The notes under the pieces: generated by a model
Database searches by the model: none
Told to the model about the DNA's origin: nothing
The model's input: the letters and a program-made list of their open reading frames with translations, nothing else
Position numbers and translations under genes: made by a program
Assembly (NCBI GenBank): GCA_003553945.1
Contig: PWEL01000026.1
Location: 1 to 64,000 of the forward strand
Reading direction: 5' to 3'
DNA length: 64,000 bases
Source of the DNA: Mollicutes bacterium
GTDB lineage: Bacteria > Bacillota_I > Bacilli_A > Izemoplasmatales > Izemoplasmataceae
In this document: positions 9,801-18,659 of the stretch, piece by piece
Layout of the letters: every line of letters begins with the position of its first letter
Numbering within the stretch: position 1 is the stretch's first letter

Positions 9801-11339
9801 GATCCCCTGCTGCTTCAGCGCATGATTGATATGCGCCATGTCGAAGGGGGCGTTGTGCGCAACGAGAACGGTGCCTTCAAAGAACGCCTTGAATTTCGGC
9901 AGCGCCTCTTCGATCGACGGCGCATCCGCAACATCGGAATCCTGGATGCCCGTGAGGCGTTTCGTGAAAGCGCTGAGCTTTCTTTCCGGATTGACGAACG
10001 TATCGAAAGAATCCACTCGCTGATGCCCCTGGATCTTGACAGCGGAAATCTCGATGATGGCGTCCTCGTGGACGGAGAGGCCTGTCGTCTCGATGTCGAA
10101 GACGGTGTATGTCGCTTCGCTGAGACGGGCGGCACTCTCCCCGCTCGTCACGCGCAGGAGATTTTCATCGATCAAGGATATCTCAGAGCCGAAGATGGGC
10201 TTTATCCCCTTTTGCCTCGCCGCTTTATAGAACTCGGGAAAAGCCTGGACATTGTCATGGTCCGTAAGCGCGATCGCGTCGTGGTTGAAACGGGCCGCCG
10301 TCTCGACATAGTCTTCGACGGCATCGATGCCGTCAAGAGTGGACATCTTCGAGTGAAGATGCAGCTCGACGCGTTTCATCCCGGCGTTATCCTCCCGGAG
10401 CTTCAAGGGGCGGGGGCGGTTGGTGCGCTCGATGACATTGGCGATAAGGATGACCTCGTCTGTGAAGTCATCATGCTTCGCCGTGCCTTCGACGCGCATG
10501 TCCATCCCTTCTTCTGTCTTGTCGAGATACGCTTCCTCCTTGGCGTCCCGGACGAATTTCTTCACATAGACCGAATCATCCTCGGCGTTGGTGAGGATGA
10601 ACGTATAAAGCAATGTCTCCTTCTTGATCCGCCGCTTTTCAAGAGAATGCACCCGCCCCTCAACGATGAAATCCTCGTGCCGACTCGAGGAGCGGTGCTC
10701 TAAAAGCGCGGATTCATCATACGGTATGTCGGATATCGTGTGCGTGATCCGGTCGATCTTCTTACGGTAGAAGCGCTCGAATCTGAGAGGGGCCGGTGAC
10801 TTCTCTTCAGTGGTCTCCTTCTTCTCCTCCTGTTCGATCTGCTCGGTGATTGTCGGGCGTTCGTCACAATACTCGACGCTCAAGGAGACTTCAAAGCCGA
10901 AGTTTTTCAGCAGCGCCTCTATTTCAAGGAGCATCTCCTCGACATAATTGCCGTCCCGCGGGCACTTGATACGCAACGCATTGCCGTCTCGCTCGACATC
11001 GAAACCCTTGACGGCGTTGAACCGGGGGCGCTTTCGGCTCAGACGTTCGAGCGCGAACGCGTAATAGGCTTCGAGATGCTCATGATCAACAGTTTCATAA
11101 TCGATTCTGTACGACACTTCGAGACAGCTGTCCAAAAAAGTCGGAAGACTCTCCAGTCTCCCGATGAAACGCTTGAACACCTCTATAGGAAGAGGTGTCG
11201 CAAGTTCTATATGAAAGAACCAGGTGCGTCGCTTCTCATCGACCTCAAGTTCGATGAGCTTGCCCTGATAATCAGTTTCATCCTCATGCAGATCAAGCAG
11301 CTTGATCAATGTCTCAAAGGCTTGTTCCATCGTCGTCAC
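6894..11339 (-). CDS. polC: DNA polymerase III alpha subunit, Gram-positive type (PolC)
   Basis: 1481 aa; PHP (ELHLHSKMSTLDGI), DEDDh exonuclease (VFDIETTGLS), PDIDLNFSG, TGQHPGGIVVVP. Confidence 0.98.
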   Translation of the reverse strand: MTTMEQAFETLIKLLDLHEDETDYQGKLIELEVDEKRRTWFFHIELATPLPIEVFKRFIGRLESLPTFLDSCLEVSYRIDYETVDHEHLEAYYAFALERLSRKRPRFNAVKGFDVERDGNALRIKCPRDGNYVEEMLLEIEALLKNFGFEVSLSVEYCDERPTITEQIEQEEKKETTEEKSPAPLRFERFYRKKIDRITHTISDIPYDESALLEHRSSSRHEDFIVEGRVHSLEKRRIKKETLLYTFILTNAEDDSVYVKKFVRDAKEEAYLDKTEEGMDMRVEGTAKHDDFTDEVILIANVIERTNRPRPLKLREDNAGMKRVELHLHSKMSTLDGIDAVEDYVETAARFNHDAIALTDHDNVQAFPEFYKAARQKGIKPIFGSEISLIDENLLRVTSGESAARLSEATYTVFDIETTGLSVHEDAIIEISAVKIQGHQRVDSFDTFVNPERKLSAFTKRLTGIQDSDVADAPSIEEALPKFKAFFEGTVLVAHNAPFDMAHINHALKQQGIHDGPYPVIDTLQIARQFYARKLKRFNLKAVSKYFNVELSRHHRAEYDTQATANIFLHMLADLDKAGIRTFDDLSNLHEAIPGEDVYKHARGGHVSVLVKNLKGLKNLYKLISLANTTYYSRGAKLPRRVLESHREGLIIGSGCMNGDFFEIALNQEEETLKRHAEFYDYIELQPPEDHGHWEQDLDDVADRIKAVHKRILKIGDALDVPVVATSDAHHIEAESVRYRDIYVRTPIVGGGYHALARYERIPSQYFRTTDEMLEAFSHLEEDAHRVVVDNSRHIAEMVETFEAFNDELYAPTDDFLALEGIPSIEDRMKDMVKTKAHELYGEPLPPLVRDRLDQEMASITRNKFSTVYYISYLLVKKSLDDGYLVGSRGSVGSSLVARLMDITEVNPLSPHYACPACHFTSFKMKPEQKRTYGVRDEEKGIQTLLDDVDSGFDLKDVPCPKCGETMRKDGHDIPFETFLGFRGDKVPDIDLNFSGDYQPHVHEYIRELFGKDRAYRAGTISTVASKTAYGYVKGYAEKKHLRLRRAEIDRRAGRITGVKRSTGQHPGGIVVVPSYKEIHDVTPVQYPGDDTTKAWQTTHFDYHSFEDNLFKLDVLGHDDPTMIRYLMDFVKEDPISFPFTDARDIPIDDPKVYRMLKGTEVLSLKPSDIKSEVASYGIPEMGTSFVRGMLKDSRPDTFADIVKISGLSHGTDVWLNNAEKLVTGKTQYGKIPFKDVIGCRDDIMVYLIESGMPSEKAFEISEFIRKGKAASQPEKWEGYKETMRSYDIPEWYIWSAGQIKYMFPKAHATAYVIMALRIAWFKLYRPIYFYSAYFSKRASDFDLTAMRGGEYEIERRMKEIEEKGNGASDPEKRLYTVLEVALEMVKRGFYFAPLSISSSAATDFTLTSDGAGLRLPFVALDGLGGKVAKSIVEAREDKMFTSKEDVAARTALSNTLIKKLHALDAFEDLPDTAQVSLFDM

Positions 11340-11377
11340 TCCATCTTTTCATATCGATTATAGCACACAGGATGAAA

Positions 11378-11402
11378 AAAAAAGTAGATGAAATCTACTT
11401 AT
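11378..11402 (-). terminator. Intrinsic terminator of gmk-rpoZ
   Basis: AAGTAGAT-TTC-ATCTACTT TTTTTTT on minus. Confidence 0.85.
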
Positions 11403-11614
11403 TTTTCAAACTCGATGTCGATTTTTCCTGCCTGAATCTCCTCTAAGGCTACCCCCACCGGCTTGACGCATTTGGGGTCTATGGTTGTGTCGTCATTCTC
11501 GCGTATGCGCTTGGCACGCATCGACGCCGCATAGGCGAGCTTGTACTTGGAGTCTATTTGCTTGAGGAGTTCGTCGATAGAAGGATATCTGAGACCTTCG
11601 CGGTTCCTACTCAT
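11399..11614 (-). CDS. rpoZ: RNA polymerase omega subunit
   Basis: MSRNREGLRYPSIDELLKQIDSKYKLAYAASMRAKRIRE; start overlaps the gmk stop by 8 nt; the longer listed ORF start (12055) is out-of-frame gmk antiframe. Confidence 0.93.
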   Translation of the reverse strand: MSRNREGLRYPSIDELLKQIDSKYKLAYAASMRAKRIRENDDTTIDPKCVKPVGVALEEIQAGKIDIEFEK

Positions 11615-12236
11615 GCTTTCCCACCTCCAGGAGCTGGTTGTATTTATGAATGGAGCGTTCGGTGCGCGCGTGCTCGGCGCGTATGATCGCCAGCACCCTG
11701 TCCGCTGCATTCGTGACCTCGTCATTGACGACGATATAATCGTACTTATGGGCGAGGGGGAATTCTCTTTCCGCCTTGTCCATGCGTTTCTGAATGGTGT
11801 CCCCGGTCTCTGTCCCGCGCCGTAGAAGCCGACGATAGAGCGATTCCTTGTTCGGGGGCGCGACGAAGATGAATACGCCTTCGGGCGCTTTCTCCCTGAC
11901 CTGCAGAGCACCCTGGACTTCGATTTCCAGGACAACTTCCCTGCCTTCCTGCAGATGGGCGTCCACCTTGTCTTTCGGAGTGCCGTAATAATGGCCGACG
12001 AACTCGGCCCACTCCAAAAACGCATCATCCTTGATCCGGCGTTCGAACTCTTCATGGGAGACGAAATAATAGTCGGAGCCTTCGACTTCGCCCTCGCGCT
12101 GGGGACGGGTGGTCATCGATGTTGAATAAACGAGGTCATGGCCCTCAAGATCGAAGAGCGCTTTCCGGACAGTGCCTTTACCGACACCCGAAGGGCCGCT
12201 CAGGACAACCAGGAGTCCCCGTTCATTCAATTTCAT
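11607..12236 (-). CDS. gmk: Guanylate kinase
   Basis: GLLVVLSGPSGVGKGTVRKAL; STSMTTRPQREGEVEGSDYYF. Confidence 0.97.
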   Translation of the reverse strand: MKLNERGLLVVLSGPSGVGKGTVRKALFDLEGHDLVYSTSMTTRPQREGEVEGSDYYFVSHEEFERRIKDDAFLEWAEFVGHYYGTPKDKVDAHLQEGREVVLEIEVQGALQVREKAPEGVFIFVAPPNKESLYRRLLRRGTETGDTIQKRMDKAEREFPLAHKYDYIVVNDEVTNAADRVLAIIRAEHARTERSIHKYNQLLEVGKHE

Positions 12237-12424
12237 TCGACCGCCCCCGTTTCGATGACATTGTTACTAGATATGATAACACTTTTAACGGGTTTTTGTA
12301 AGGCCGTCTGCGCAAGTTTTTGAAAATTTTCCTCCAGGGACTCTGCCCACCGTACTTTATCACACAGGAAAGAAATTTTGCAAGACAATCGCCTTCACCA
12401 TGTTATAATACATGCGGTGATTAT

Positions 12425-14080
12425 ATGAGTTATGACGGACTGATGCTCTCACACGTCATCAAGGATCTCAAGGAGACCCTTGAAGGCGGACGCATCGATA
12501 AAATCTATCAGCTAGTCGATTTCACATTCCTTTTCAAGGTGCGCGCGCGCAAGAGTTACACACTTCTCATAAGCGCGTCCAGGCATAACAGCCGCATGCA
12601 CAGGACCTATACGGACTATGAGAAACCCTACAAGCCGCCGATGTTCTGCATGTTTCTGAGAAAACACCTAGAGAGCGGGCGCATAGAATCCATCGAACAA
12701 CACGGCAACGACCGTCTTGCAGTGTTCACCATCGCCGCCAAGGATGAACTGGGAGAGACAAGCCAACGGCAGCTCATCGTCGAACTGTTCGGAAAAGACG
12801 CCAACATAGCGCTCTGCGATGAAAAACGGACCATTCTCGATGCGCTGCATCATGTCCACCCCTTCGAAGAGAACCGGACCATGATCAGCGGCGCGACGTA
12901 CCGCTATCCCGAGGATGACAGGAAGAATCCGTTCGAAGCGCAGGCCGCCGACACTCTGCGCGCCATCCAATCCGAACGCGTCAAGGATTACCTCAAGGCT
13001 TTCGAAGGCATCTCCCCTCTATTCATCAAAGAATACCTGCACCGCTTGAAAAAGGGCGAAGGGTCCCCCGACGACATCTTCAGCACAATGCTTTATGAAA
13101 AGAACTACCACGCAAAGGAGACTGACAAGCTCTTCTTCGCGCCCTACACCCTGACGCATATCGATGGTGAGACCATCCCGTTCGACGATTTGAACAGCAT
13201 GCTGGATTTCATATTTCAGGCAAGGGAGAAAAAAAACCAGAAACAACAGCACGCGAAGGACCTCTTCCGTTTTGTGAAACGGCAGATCGAAAAACAGACG
13301 AATAAGATCCGGCAGGTGAAACAAGCGCTCAAGGACAGCGAAGAAGCCGGACTTTACCAGAAAAAGGGCGAAATACTCCTGAGCCAGCAGCACGAGGTCC
13401 AAACAGGGGATCGAAGCGTCACCCTCCATGACTATTACGAGGATGCACCGATCACCATCGAGCTCGACCCTGAGAAAACCGCCGTGGAAAACAGTGAAAT
13501 CTATTTCAACCGTGCGAAGAAACTAAAGAGGAGTGTCCCGAGATTAAAAAAGGAATTGAAAAAGGCGCGCAGGGAGAAAGCCTACTTCGAGATCATCGAG
13601 GACCAGCTTGAAAGAGCGAACTTCAACGAGCTTCTGGATATCCGCGAAGAGCTGAACAGCTACGGCTACCTCAGACAGCAGAAAAAGAAACGGCCGCAGA
13701 AAGCCTCGCAGCATCTGACTTTCATCGACCCGCGCGGCTATGAAATCATGGTCGGGAAGAACAACAGGCAGAACGCATTGATCACCCATGAAAAATCAAA
13801 ACATTTCTATGTCTGGTTCCACGTCAAAGACGCGCCCGGATCACATGTGGTGGTGAAGAAGGGGTTCCCGCTCGAAGAAGACACAATCAGGACCGCCGCC
13901 CAGCTCGCCAGCGTCTATTCCAAAATGCGCTATTCCTCCTCCGTCCCCGTCGATTATACAGAGGTCCGGAACATCAAGAAGATTCCCGGACAAAAACCAT
14001 GCTTTGTGACATACACCAATCAAAAGACCATCTACATGGACCCTGACAATGACTATGTAAAACGTCTGAAACAAAAATGA
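12425..14080 (+). CDS. rqcH: NFACT family protein RqcH (Rqc2 homologue)
   Basis: MSYDGLMLSHVIKDLKETLEGGRIDKIYQ..., ending GSHVVVKKGFP...Y; TATAAT and RBS just upstream; start at 12425 rather than the 12320 ORF start. Confidence 0.92.
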   Translation: MSYDGLMLSHVIKDLKETLEGGRIDKIYQLVDFTFLFKVRARKSYTLLISASRHNSRMHRTYTDYEKPYKPPMFCMFLRKHLESGRIESIEQHGNDRLAVFTIAAKDELGETSQRQLIVELFGKDANIALCDEKRTILDALHHVHPFEENRTMISGATYRYPEDDRKNPFEAQAADTLRAIQSERVKDYLKAFEGISPLFIKEYLHRLKKGEGSPDDIFSTMLYEKNYHAKETDKLFFAPYTLTHIDGETIPFDDLNSMLDFIFQAREKKNQKQQHAKDLFRFVKRQIEKQTNKIRQVKQALKDSEEAGLYQKKGEILLSQQHEVQTGDRSVTLHDYYEDAPITIELDPEKTAVENSEIYFNRAKKLKRSVPRLKKELKKARREKAYFEIIEDQLERANFNELLDIREELNSYGYLRQQKKKRPQKASQHLTFIDPRGYEIMVGKNNRQNALITHEKSKHFYVWFHVKDAPGSHVVVKKGFPLEEDTIRTAAQLASVYSKMRYSSSVPVDYTEVRNIKKIPGQKPCFVTYTNQKTIYMDPDNDYVKRLKQK

Positions 14081-14108
14081 GAAGTCAAGCCGACTTCTCA
14101 TTTTTTAT
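14076..14108. terminator. Bidirectional intrinsic terminator between rqcH and permease
   Basis: AATGAGAAGTC-AAGCC-GACTTCTCATTTTTT. Confidence 0.85.
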
Positions 14109-15074
14109 CAAGCGTTGTCTTCTTTCCGCCGAAGCGTATGGAAGGGTCCAGACCGGCGTTCAGCAAATCTATGAACAGCGCAGCCACAAACGAAAGCGCC
14201 ACAAAGAAAAGGACATTTGCGACTGTAATGTATATATCGATGCGGAAGACCCCGGCCCCGAAGAATGATTCATACATATTGTTGATGAACAATGCGGCCA
14301 TGCCGCCTATGCCGTACATCTGTTCAACCACGAAAGCATTCATCAGCACAAAAGCGAAATACCCTGGGACTTGCGGAAGCACGGATATGAGGGACGTCTT
14401 CAGACCATGCCGGCGAATCGCCTGATTCCGGGTGAGCCCCTTGGTCTGCGCCAGCAGCATATGGTCCGCTTGAAGCGAGTCGATTAACTCATTGCGGATT
14501 GACTGCGTCATCTGCGCTAAAGGGGGCCGGATATGGCAAGTACAGGAAGGATGAGCGCGACTGCCCTCTCCCAGGGTTCGCCGCCGTGAGGGTACCATCT
14601 CGGAAGCCAATCAAGATAGAAACCGAATATGTAGATAAAAGCCTTTATCAGCACGAATCCAGGCAGCGCACTGAAAATCATTGTCAGAATGCTGATCAGC
14701 TTGTCAATCCAGCGATGGGCGTGGAACGCGGATAAAAGCCCCAGCAGGATGCCCCCGAAAATATAGAGGAAGAACGATACACCGATCACCTGAAGCGTGA
14801 TGGGCATTCTCTCCACGAGAACCTCCCAGACGGGCTCATGGGCATGCGTAACGCCCCAATCCCAACGGAAAAGTATTCCTTGTATATAATTATTGAGACT
14901 GTCCAGGGCTTCAACGGCATCCTCCCTGAATGATGTATAGGGAGACCAGACATTGAGCATGACGAAACTACAGACTAAATAGACCACCGCTGTGACGACA
15001 AACAAGCCGACCAGCATCCAGAAGATTCTCATTGCAGCGTATTTAAGCACAGCATGCACCACCCTTCTAAGCAT
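14098..15074 (-). pseudogene. Oligopeptide/dipeptide ABC transporter permease (OppB/DppB-like), frameshifted
   Basis: Two ORFs (14517-15074 and 14098-14610) together align end to end with the intact paralogue at 15088-16071; break lies at ...AISGP-L|PPLAQMTQS in a C5 run. Confidence 0.85.
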
Positions 15075-15087
15075 TCACATAGACCTG

Positions 15088-16071
15088 TCATACATCGAGG
15101 GAGGTCTTCTTGCCGCCGAAACGCATGGATGGGTCGAGCGCACTATTCACAATATCGACGAGCATGGCGGCCACGAACGCCAATGCCACATAGAATGATG
15201 CAAGCGCGACGGTGATGGGAATGTCTATTTGAAAATAGCCACCGAACGAAGCACGGTACATGACTGAAAGCAACAGCGAAGCCATGCCGCGCATGCCATA
15301 CATCTGTTCAACCACGAACGAATTCATCACAGCGAATGAGAAAAAGCCGGGAATATGCGGCAATACGGAAATAATCGCGTTCTTGAAACCATGCCTGAAC
15401 ACGGCCTGCCTTTTATTGAGGCCCTTGGTCCGGGCCAGAAGCATGTAATCCGCATCCATCGTATCGATGAGCTCGTTACGTAAGGATTGCGTCATCTGGG
15501 CGAGGGGAGGGCCGGAGACCGCCAGTACGGGAATCACATAAGCCAGCGCCCTTTCATGAAGCTCGCCTGCGTGCGGATACCATCTCGGCAGCAAATCAAG
15601 TTCGAAACCGAAGAACAGAATGAGCGGGATGATCAGCACAAAGCCGGGCAGGGAACTGAATGTCATAGTGAACGCACGTATCACAAGATCGGAGGGCTTG
15701 CTCTGCCTCAAAGCGCCTATCATGCCGAGCACCATGCCGAATAGGATATAAAAGAGCAATGACAGCGCCATAAGCATCAACGACCTCGGCATCCTGTAAG
15801 CGACCAACTCCCAGACCGGTTCGCCATTCCTGGTCACACCCCAGTCCCATTCAGTAACGATCATCAGAAGATACATGCGCAGATTATCAAAAGCGGTGAC
15901 AATGTCATCACCGAACTCCGTATAAGGGGACCATATCGTCAGCATCGCCATGCTGCATATAAGATAAATGAGCGCCACAACCGCTGCCAGCGAGACAAGC
16001 AGCCATAGAATCCTCAGCAAAATATACCTAAACACCGCTACCCACCGCCCTCGTTGAGCATTTTTACGCAT
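15088..16071 (-). CDS. Oligopeptide/dipeptide ABC transporter permease (OppB/DppB-like)
   Basis: BPD-transport permease signature (SLRNELIDTMDADYMLLARTKGL, VEQMYGMRGMASLL); start could be a downstream GTG (VFRYILLRIL). Confidence 0.88.
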   Translation of the reverse strand: MRKNAQRGRWVAVFRYILLRILWLLVSLAAVVALIYLICSMAMLTIWSPYTEFGDDIVTAFDNLRMYLLMIVTEWDWGVTRNGEPVWELVAYRMPRSLMLMALSLLFYILFGMVLGMIGALRQSKPSDLVIRAFTMTFSSLPGFVLIIPLILFFGFELDLLPRWYPHAGELHERALAYVIPVLAVSGPPLAQMTQSLRNELIDTMDADYMLLARTKGLNKRQAVFRHGFKNAIISVLPHIPGFFSFAVMNSFVVEQMYGMRGMASLLLSVMYRASFGGYFQIDIPITVALASFYVALAFVAAMLVDIVNSALDPSMRFGGKKTSLDV

Positions 16072-16190
16072 GTGACTACCATTTTAATATTGTTTGTGTC
16101 ACAAATCAAGTCAAAAAGGGCTTTTTACTGGAAAAAGCGTTCTCATAAAACAAGCGCCCTTCCTCGAGTGCTTGTTGCGGGGCGTTACAC

Positions 16191-18107
16191 TCATTTTTTT
16201 CTTCGGACTTCATCATGGATATGTTCTATGAACGCATCCACGGACAGTGTCGTCTGTTCCTTCTCGCCATAACGGCGGTACGTGACAGTGTCGTTCTCCA
16301 CTTCTTGATCGCCGATGACGAGCTGATAGGGAATCTTCTGTGTCTGCGCGGCCCGGATGCGGTATCCCAGTTTTTCCTCCCTGTCGTCGATCTCGCTTCT
16401 CAGTCCTTTCTCAATCAACTTCCGGTTCAAATCCCGCGCATAATCATGATGGACGTCACTGACAGGGATGATTTCAATCTGAATGGGGGCGAGCCATGTC
16501 GGGAAAGCGCCCTTGTATTGTTCGAGCAGGATGCTCATGAGGCGTTCCCACGTTGAAAGCAGGCCTCTGTGGATGAGCACGGGACGATGCTTCCTGCCGT
16601 CCTTGCCGATATATGTCAGTTCGAAACGCTCGGGGAGGAGGAAGTCCAGCTGGACCGTGCTCATCGTGATCACATGAGCGAGCGCCGTCTTCACCTGGAC
16701 ATCGATCTTCGGTCCATAAAAGGCGGCCTCGCCTTTCATCTCCTTGTACTCAATGCCCGCCTCATCCAGCAGTTCCTTCATGACCTTCTCGGCTTCATTC
16801 CATAATTCATCATCATCATGGAATTTACCGGTGCCTTCATCCCTGAGCGCCAGTTCCAGATAATCGATCTCGAGGCCCAAATCATCGATGGCTTTCTGGA
16901 TGAGCCGGTAAGCGGAGAGCACCTCTTCTTTTATCTGGTCCTTGCGCGCGAAGATGTGCGCATCGGTCAGCGTCATCGCACGTACGCGCTCGAGGCCGCT
17001 CAGAGCCCCCGACGCCTCATAGCGATGCTGGGTGACAATCTCGGCATAGCGGATGGGCAGCTCACGGTAGCTCCTGAGCGCGCTGCTATAGACAATCGCG
17101 TGATGCGGACAGCTCATCGGCCTGAGCACGTAGGCTTCATCATCAAGCTCCATCAGCGGAAACATGTCATCGCGGTAATGCTTGAAATGGCCGCTGATTT
17201 CATAGAGCTGCCTGGTGCCGAGCACCGGGGTGGATAGATGCTTATAGCCCGACCGGCGTTCGAGTTCATAGACATAGTCCTCGAGCACGCGACGGACCGT
17301 ATAGCCTTTAGGAAGCCATATCGGCAAACCCTGACCGGCCTTTTCGTCGAGCATGAATATGCCGAGTTCCTTGCCCAGCTTGCGGTGGTCGCGCTCTTTT
17401 CGCTCCTTGAGCATCTCGAGGTATTGATCCAGGTCCTCCTTGGTGTACCAGCTCGTTCCATAGACCCGCTGAAGCATCTCCCTCGAGGAATCACCGCGCC
17501 AGTAGGCGCCGGCGACACTGAGGAGCTTGAAATGCCTGATGCGGCTGGTGTTGGGGAGGTGTCCTCCGCGACAGAGGTCCTCGAACTCCCCCTGCGTATA
17601 GACAGTGATGACCTCGCTGTCATCGAAATCTTCGAGCATCTCGAGTTTATAAGGGTCGTCCTTGAACCTTTCGAGCGCTTCGGGCTTGCTTAGGACCTCG
17701 CGTTTTACAGGATGTGCTTCCTTCACGATGCGGCGCATCTCGTTCTCGATTTTCGGAAGATCCTCTTCGGTGATGGATTCACTCGTCGCGATGTCATAGT
17801 AGAATCCTCCCTCGATGGCGGGACCGACGCCGAATCTGGCATCGGGATATAACCGCTTGATCGCATGCGCCAAAAGGTGCGCGCTTGAATGATTGAGGAT
17901 CTCCAGCGCTTCTTCGTCATCCTTGGTGATGAGGTGGAGCGCGGCGTCCTCCTCGATGGGCCGGTTCAAATCGAAAAGTTCGCCGTTGACATAGGCGCCG
18001 ACGCTTTTCTTCTTCAGACCGCTCGCGATATCACCGGCGATTTCCTCCGGTGTCACGCCTTCGTCGTATTGTCTGGTGCTGCCGTCCTTGAATGTAATCT
18101 CAATCAT
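16191..18107 (-). CDS. thrS: Threonyl-tRNA synthetase
   Basis: TGS domain MIEITFKDGSTRQY, HSSAHLLAHAIKRLYP, MSCPHHAIVY; start 18107 preceded by AGGAGGGG. Confidence 0.97.
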   Translation of the reverse strand: MIEITFKDGSTRQYDEGVTPEEIAGDIASGLKKKSVGAYVNGELFDLNRPIEEDAALHLITKDDEEALEILNHSSAHLLAHAIKRLYPDARFGVGPAIEGGFYYDIATSESITEEDLPKIENEMRRIVKEAHPVKREVLSKPEALERFKDDPYKLEMLEDFDDSEVITVYTQGEFEDLCRGGHLPNTSRIRHFKLLSVAGAYWRGDSSREMLQRVYGTSWYTKEDLDQYLEMLKERKERDHRKLGKELGIFMLDEKAGQGLPIWLPKGYTVRRVLEDYVYELERRSGYKHLSTPVLGTRQLYEISGHFKHYRDDMFPLMELDDEAYVLRPMSCPHHAIVYSSALRSYRELPIRYAEIVTQHRYEASGALSGLERVRAMTLTDAHIFARKDQIKEEVLSAYRLIQKAIDDLGLEIDYLELALRDEGTGKFHDDDELWNEAEKVMKELLDEAGIEYKEMKGEAAFYGPKIDVQVKTALAHVITMSTVQLDFLLPERFELTYIGKDGRKHRPVLIHRGLLSTWERLMSILLEQYKGAFPTWLAPIQIEIIPVSDVHHDYARDLNRKLIEKGLRSEIDDREEKLGYRIRAAQTQKIPYQLVIGDQEVENDTVTYRRYGEKEQTTLSVDAFIEHIHDEVRRKK

Positions 18108-18414
18108 CGGAACCCCTCCTCTCGTCATAACGCGCTTCGTTGATCTTATCTTTCTCGAGGATGGCCTCTTCGAGGTCGATATCGTAGATGTTGGCGATAT
18201 GCGTCACATAATGCAATACATCGTAGAGTTCATACTTGATCGCCTGCTTTCTCTCTTCATCGAGCCCGGCCTGGTGCTCTTTGCGCATCTCGACAGAGAG
18301 CTCTCCGACCTCCTCGAATAATTTGAGCACAATCTCATGTTTCTTGTCGGGGTGAAAATCCACCGAGCGGATGTGCGCCTGCAGATCCTTGACGCGCATG
18401 TCTCGCTTCAACAT
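18100..18414 (-). CDS. MazG-like nucleotide pyrophosphohydrolase
   Basis: KLFEEVGELSVEMRKE...YELYDVLHYVTHIANIYDIDLEEAILEKDKINEARY (EExxE...ExxD MazG motif); AGGAGG 7 nt before MLKRDMRVK. Confidence 0.85.
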   Translation of the reverse strand: MLKRDMRVKDLQAHIRSVDFHPDKKHEIVLKLFEEVGELSVEMRKEHQAGLDEERKQAIKYELYDVLHYVTHIANIYDIDLEEAILEKDKINEARYDERRGSDD

Positions 18415-18428
18415 AGTCATTCCTCCTA

Positions 18429-18624
18429 AAAAAAACACCCTTTATGACATAAAGGGCGAACGTGGCCGCGGTACCACCTTATTTTATCGCTTGAACCCTT
18501 AACGCGGGACGACGGGGATCTCTTTCGAGTCCAGCTCCGAGGGAGTGATCCTTCCTGATGGCGGCTTTCACCGTCCCGCCTCGCTTTCCGGTGGAAGAAC
18601 CGTGGCCTCTTCAACGCTTCGTTT
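18429..18624 (-). promoter_or_regulatory. T-box leader (threonine) upstream of mazG-like and thrS
   Basis: Canonical AAGGTGGTACCGCGG (18466-18480) followed by hairpin CACCCTTTATG/CATAAAGGGTG and U8 terminator (about 18428-18457); GGAGC motif and specifier-position ACT (18544-18546). Confidence 0.93.
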
Positions 18625-18630
18625 GGTATC

Positions 18631-18659
18631 ATGCTATAACAAGCCTTGAGAAATGTCAA
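18631..18659 (-). promoter_or_regulatory. Sigma-A-type promoter for T-box/mazG/thrS
   Basis: TTGACA - 17 nt - TAGCAT on the minus strand. Confidence 0.7.

Noticed and set aside
9798-10703. 301-aa plus-strand ORF opposite polC
   Set aside because: Antisense shadow, no family resemblance
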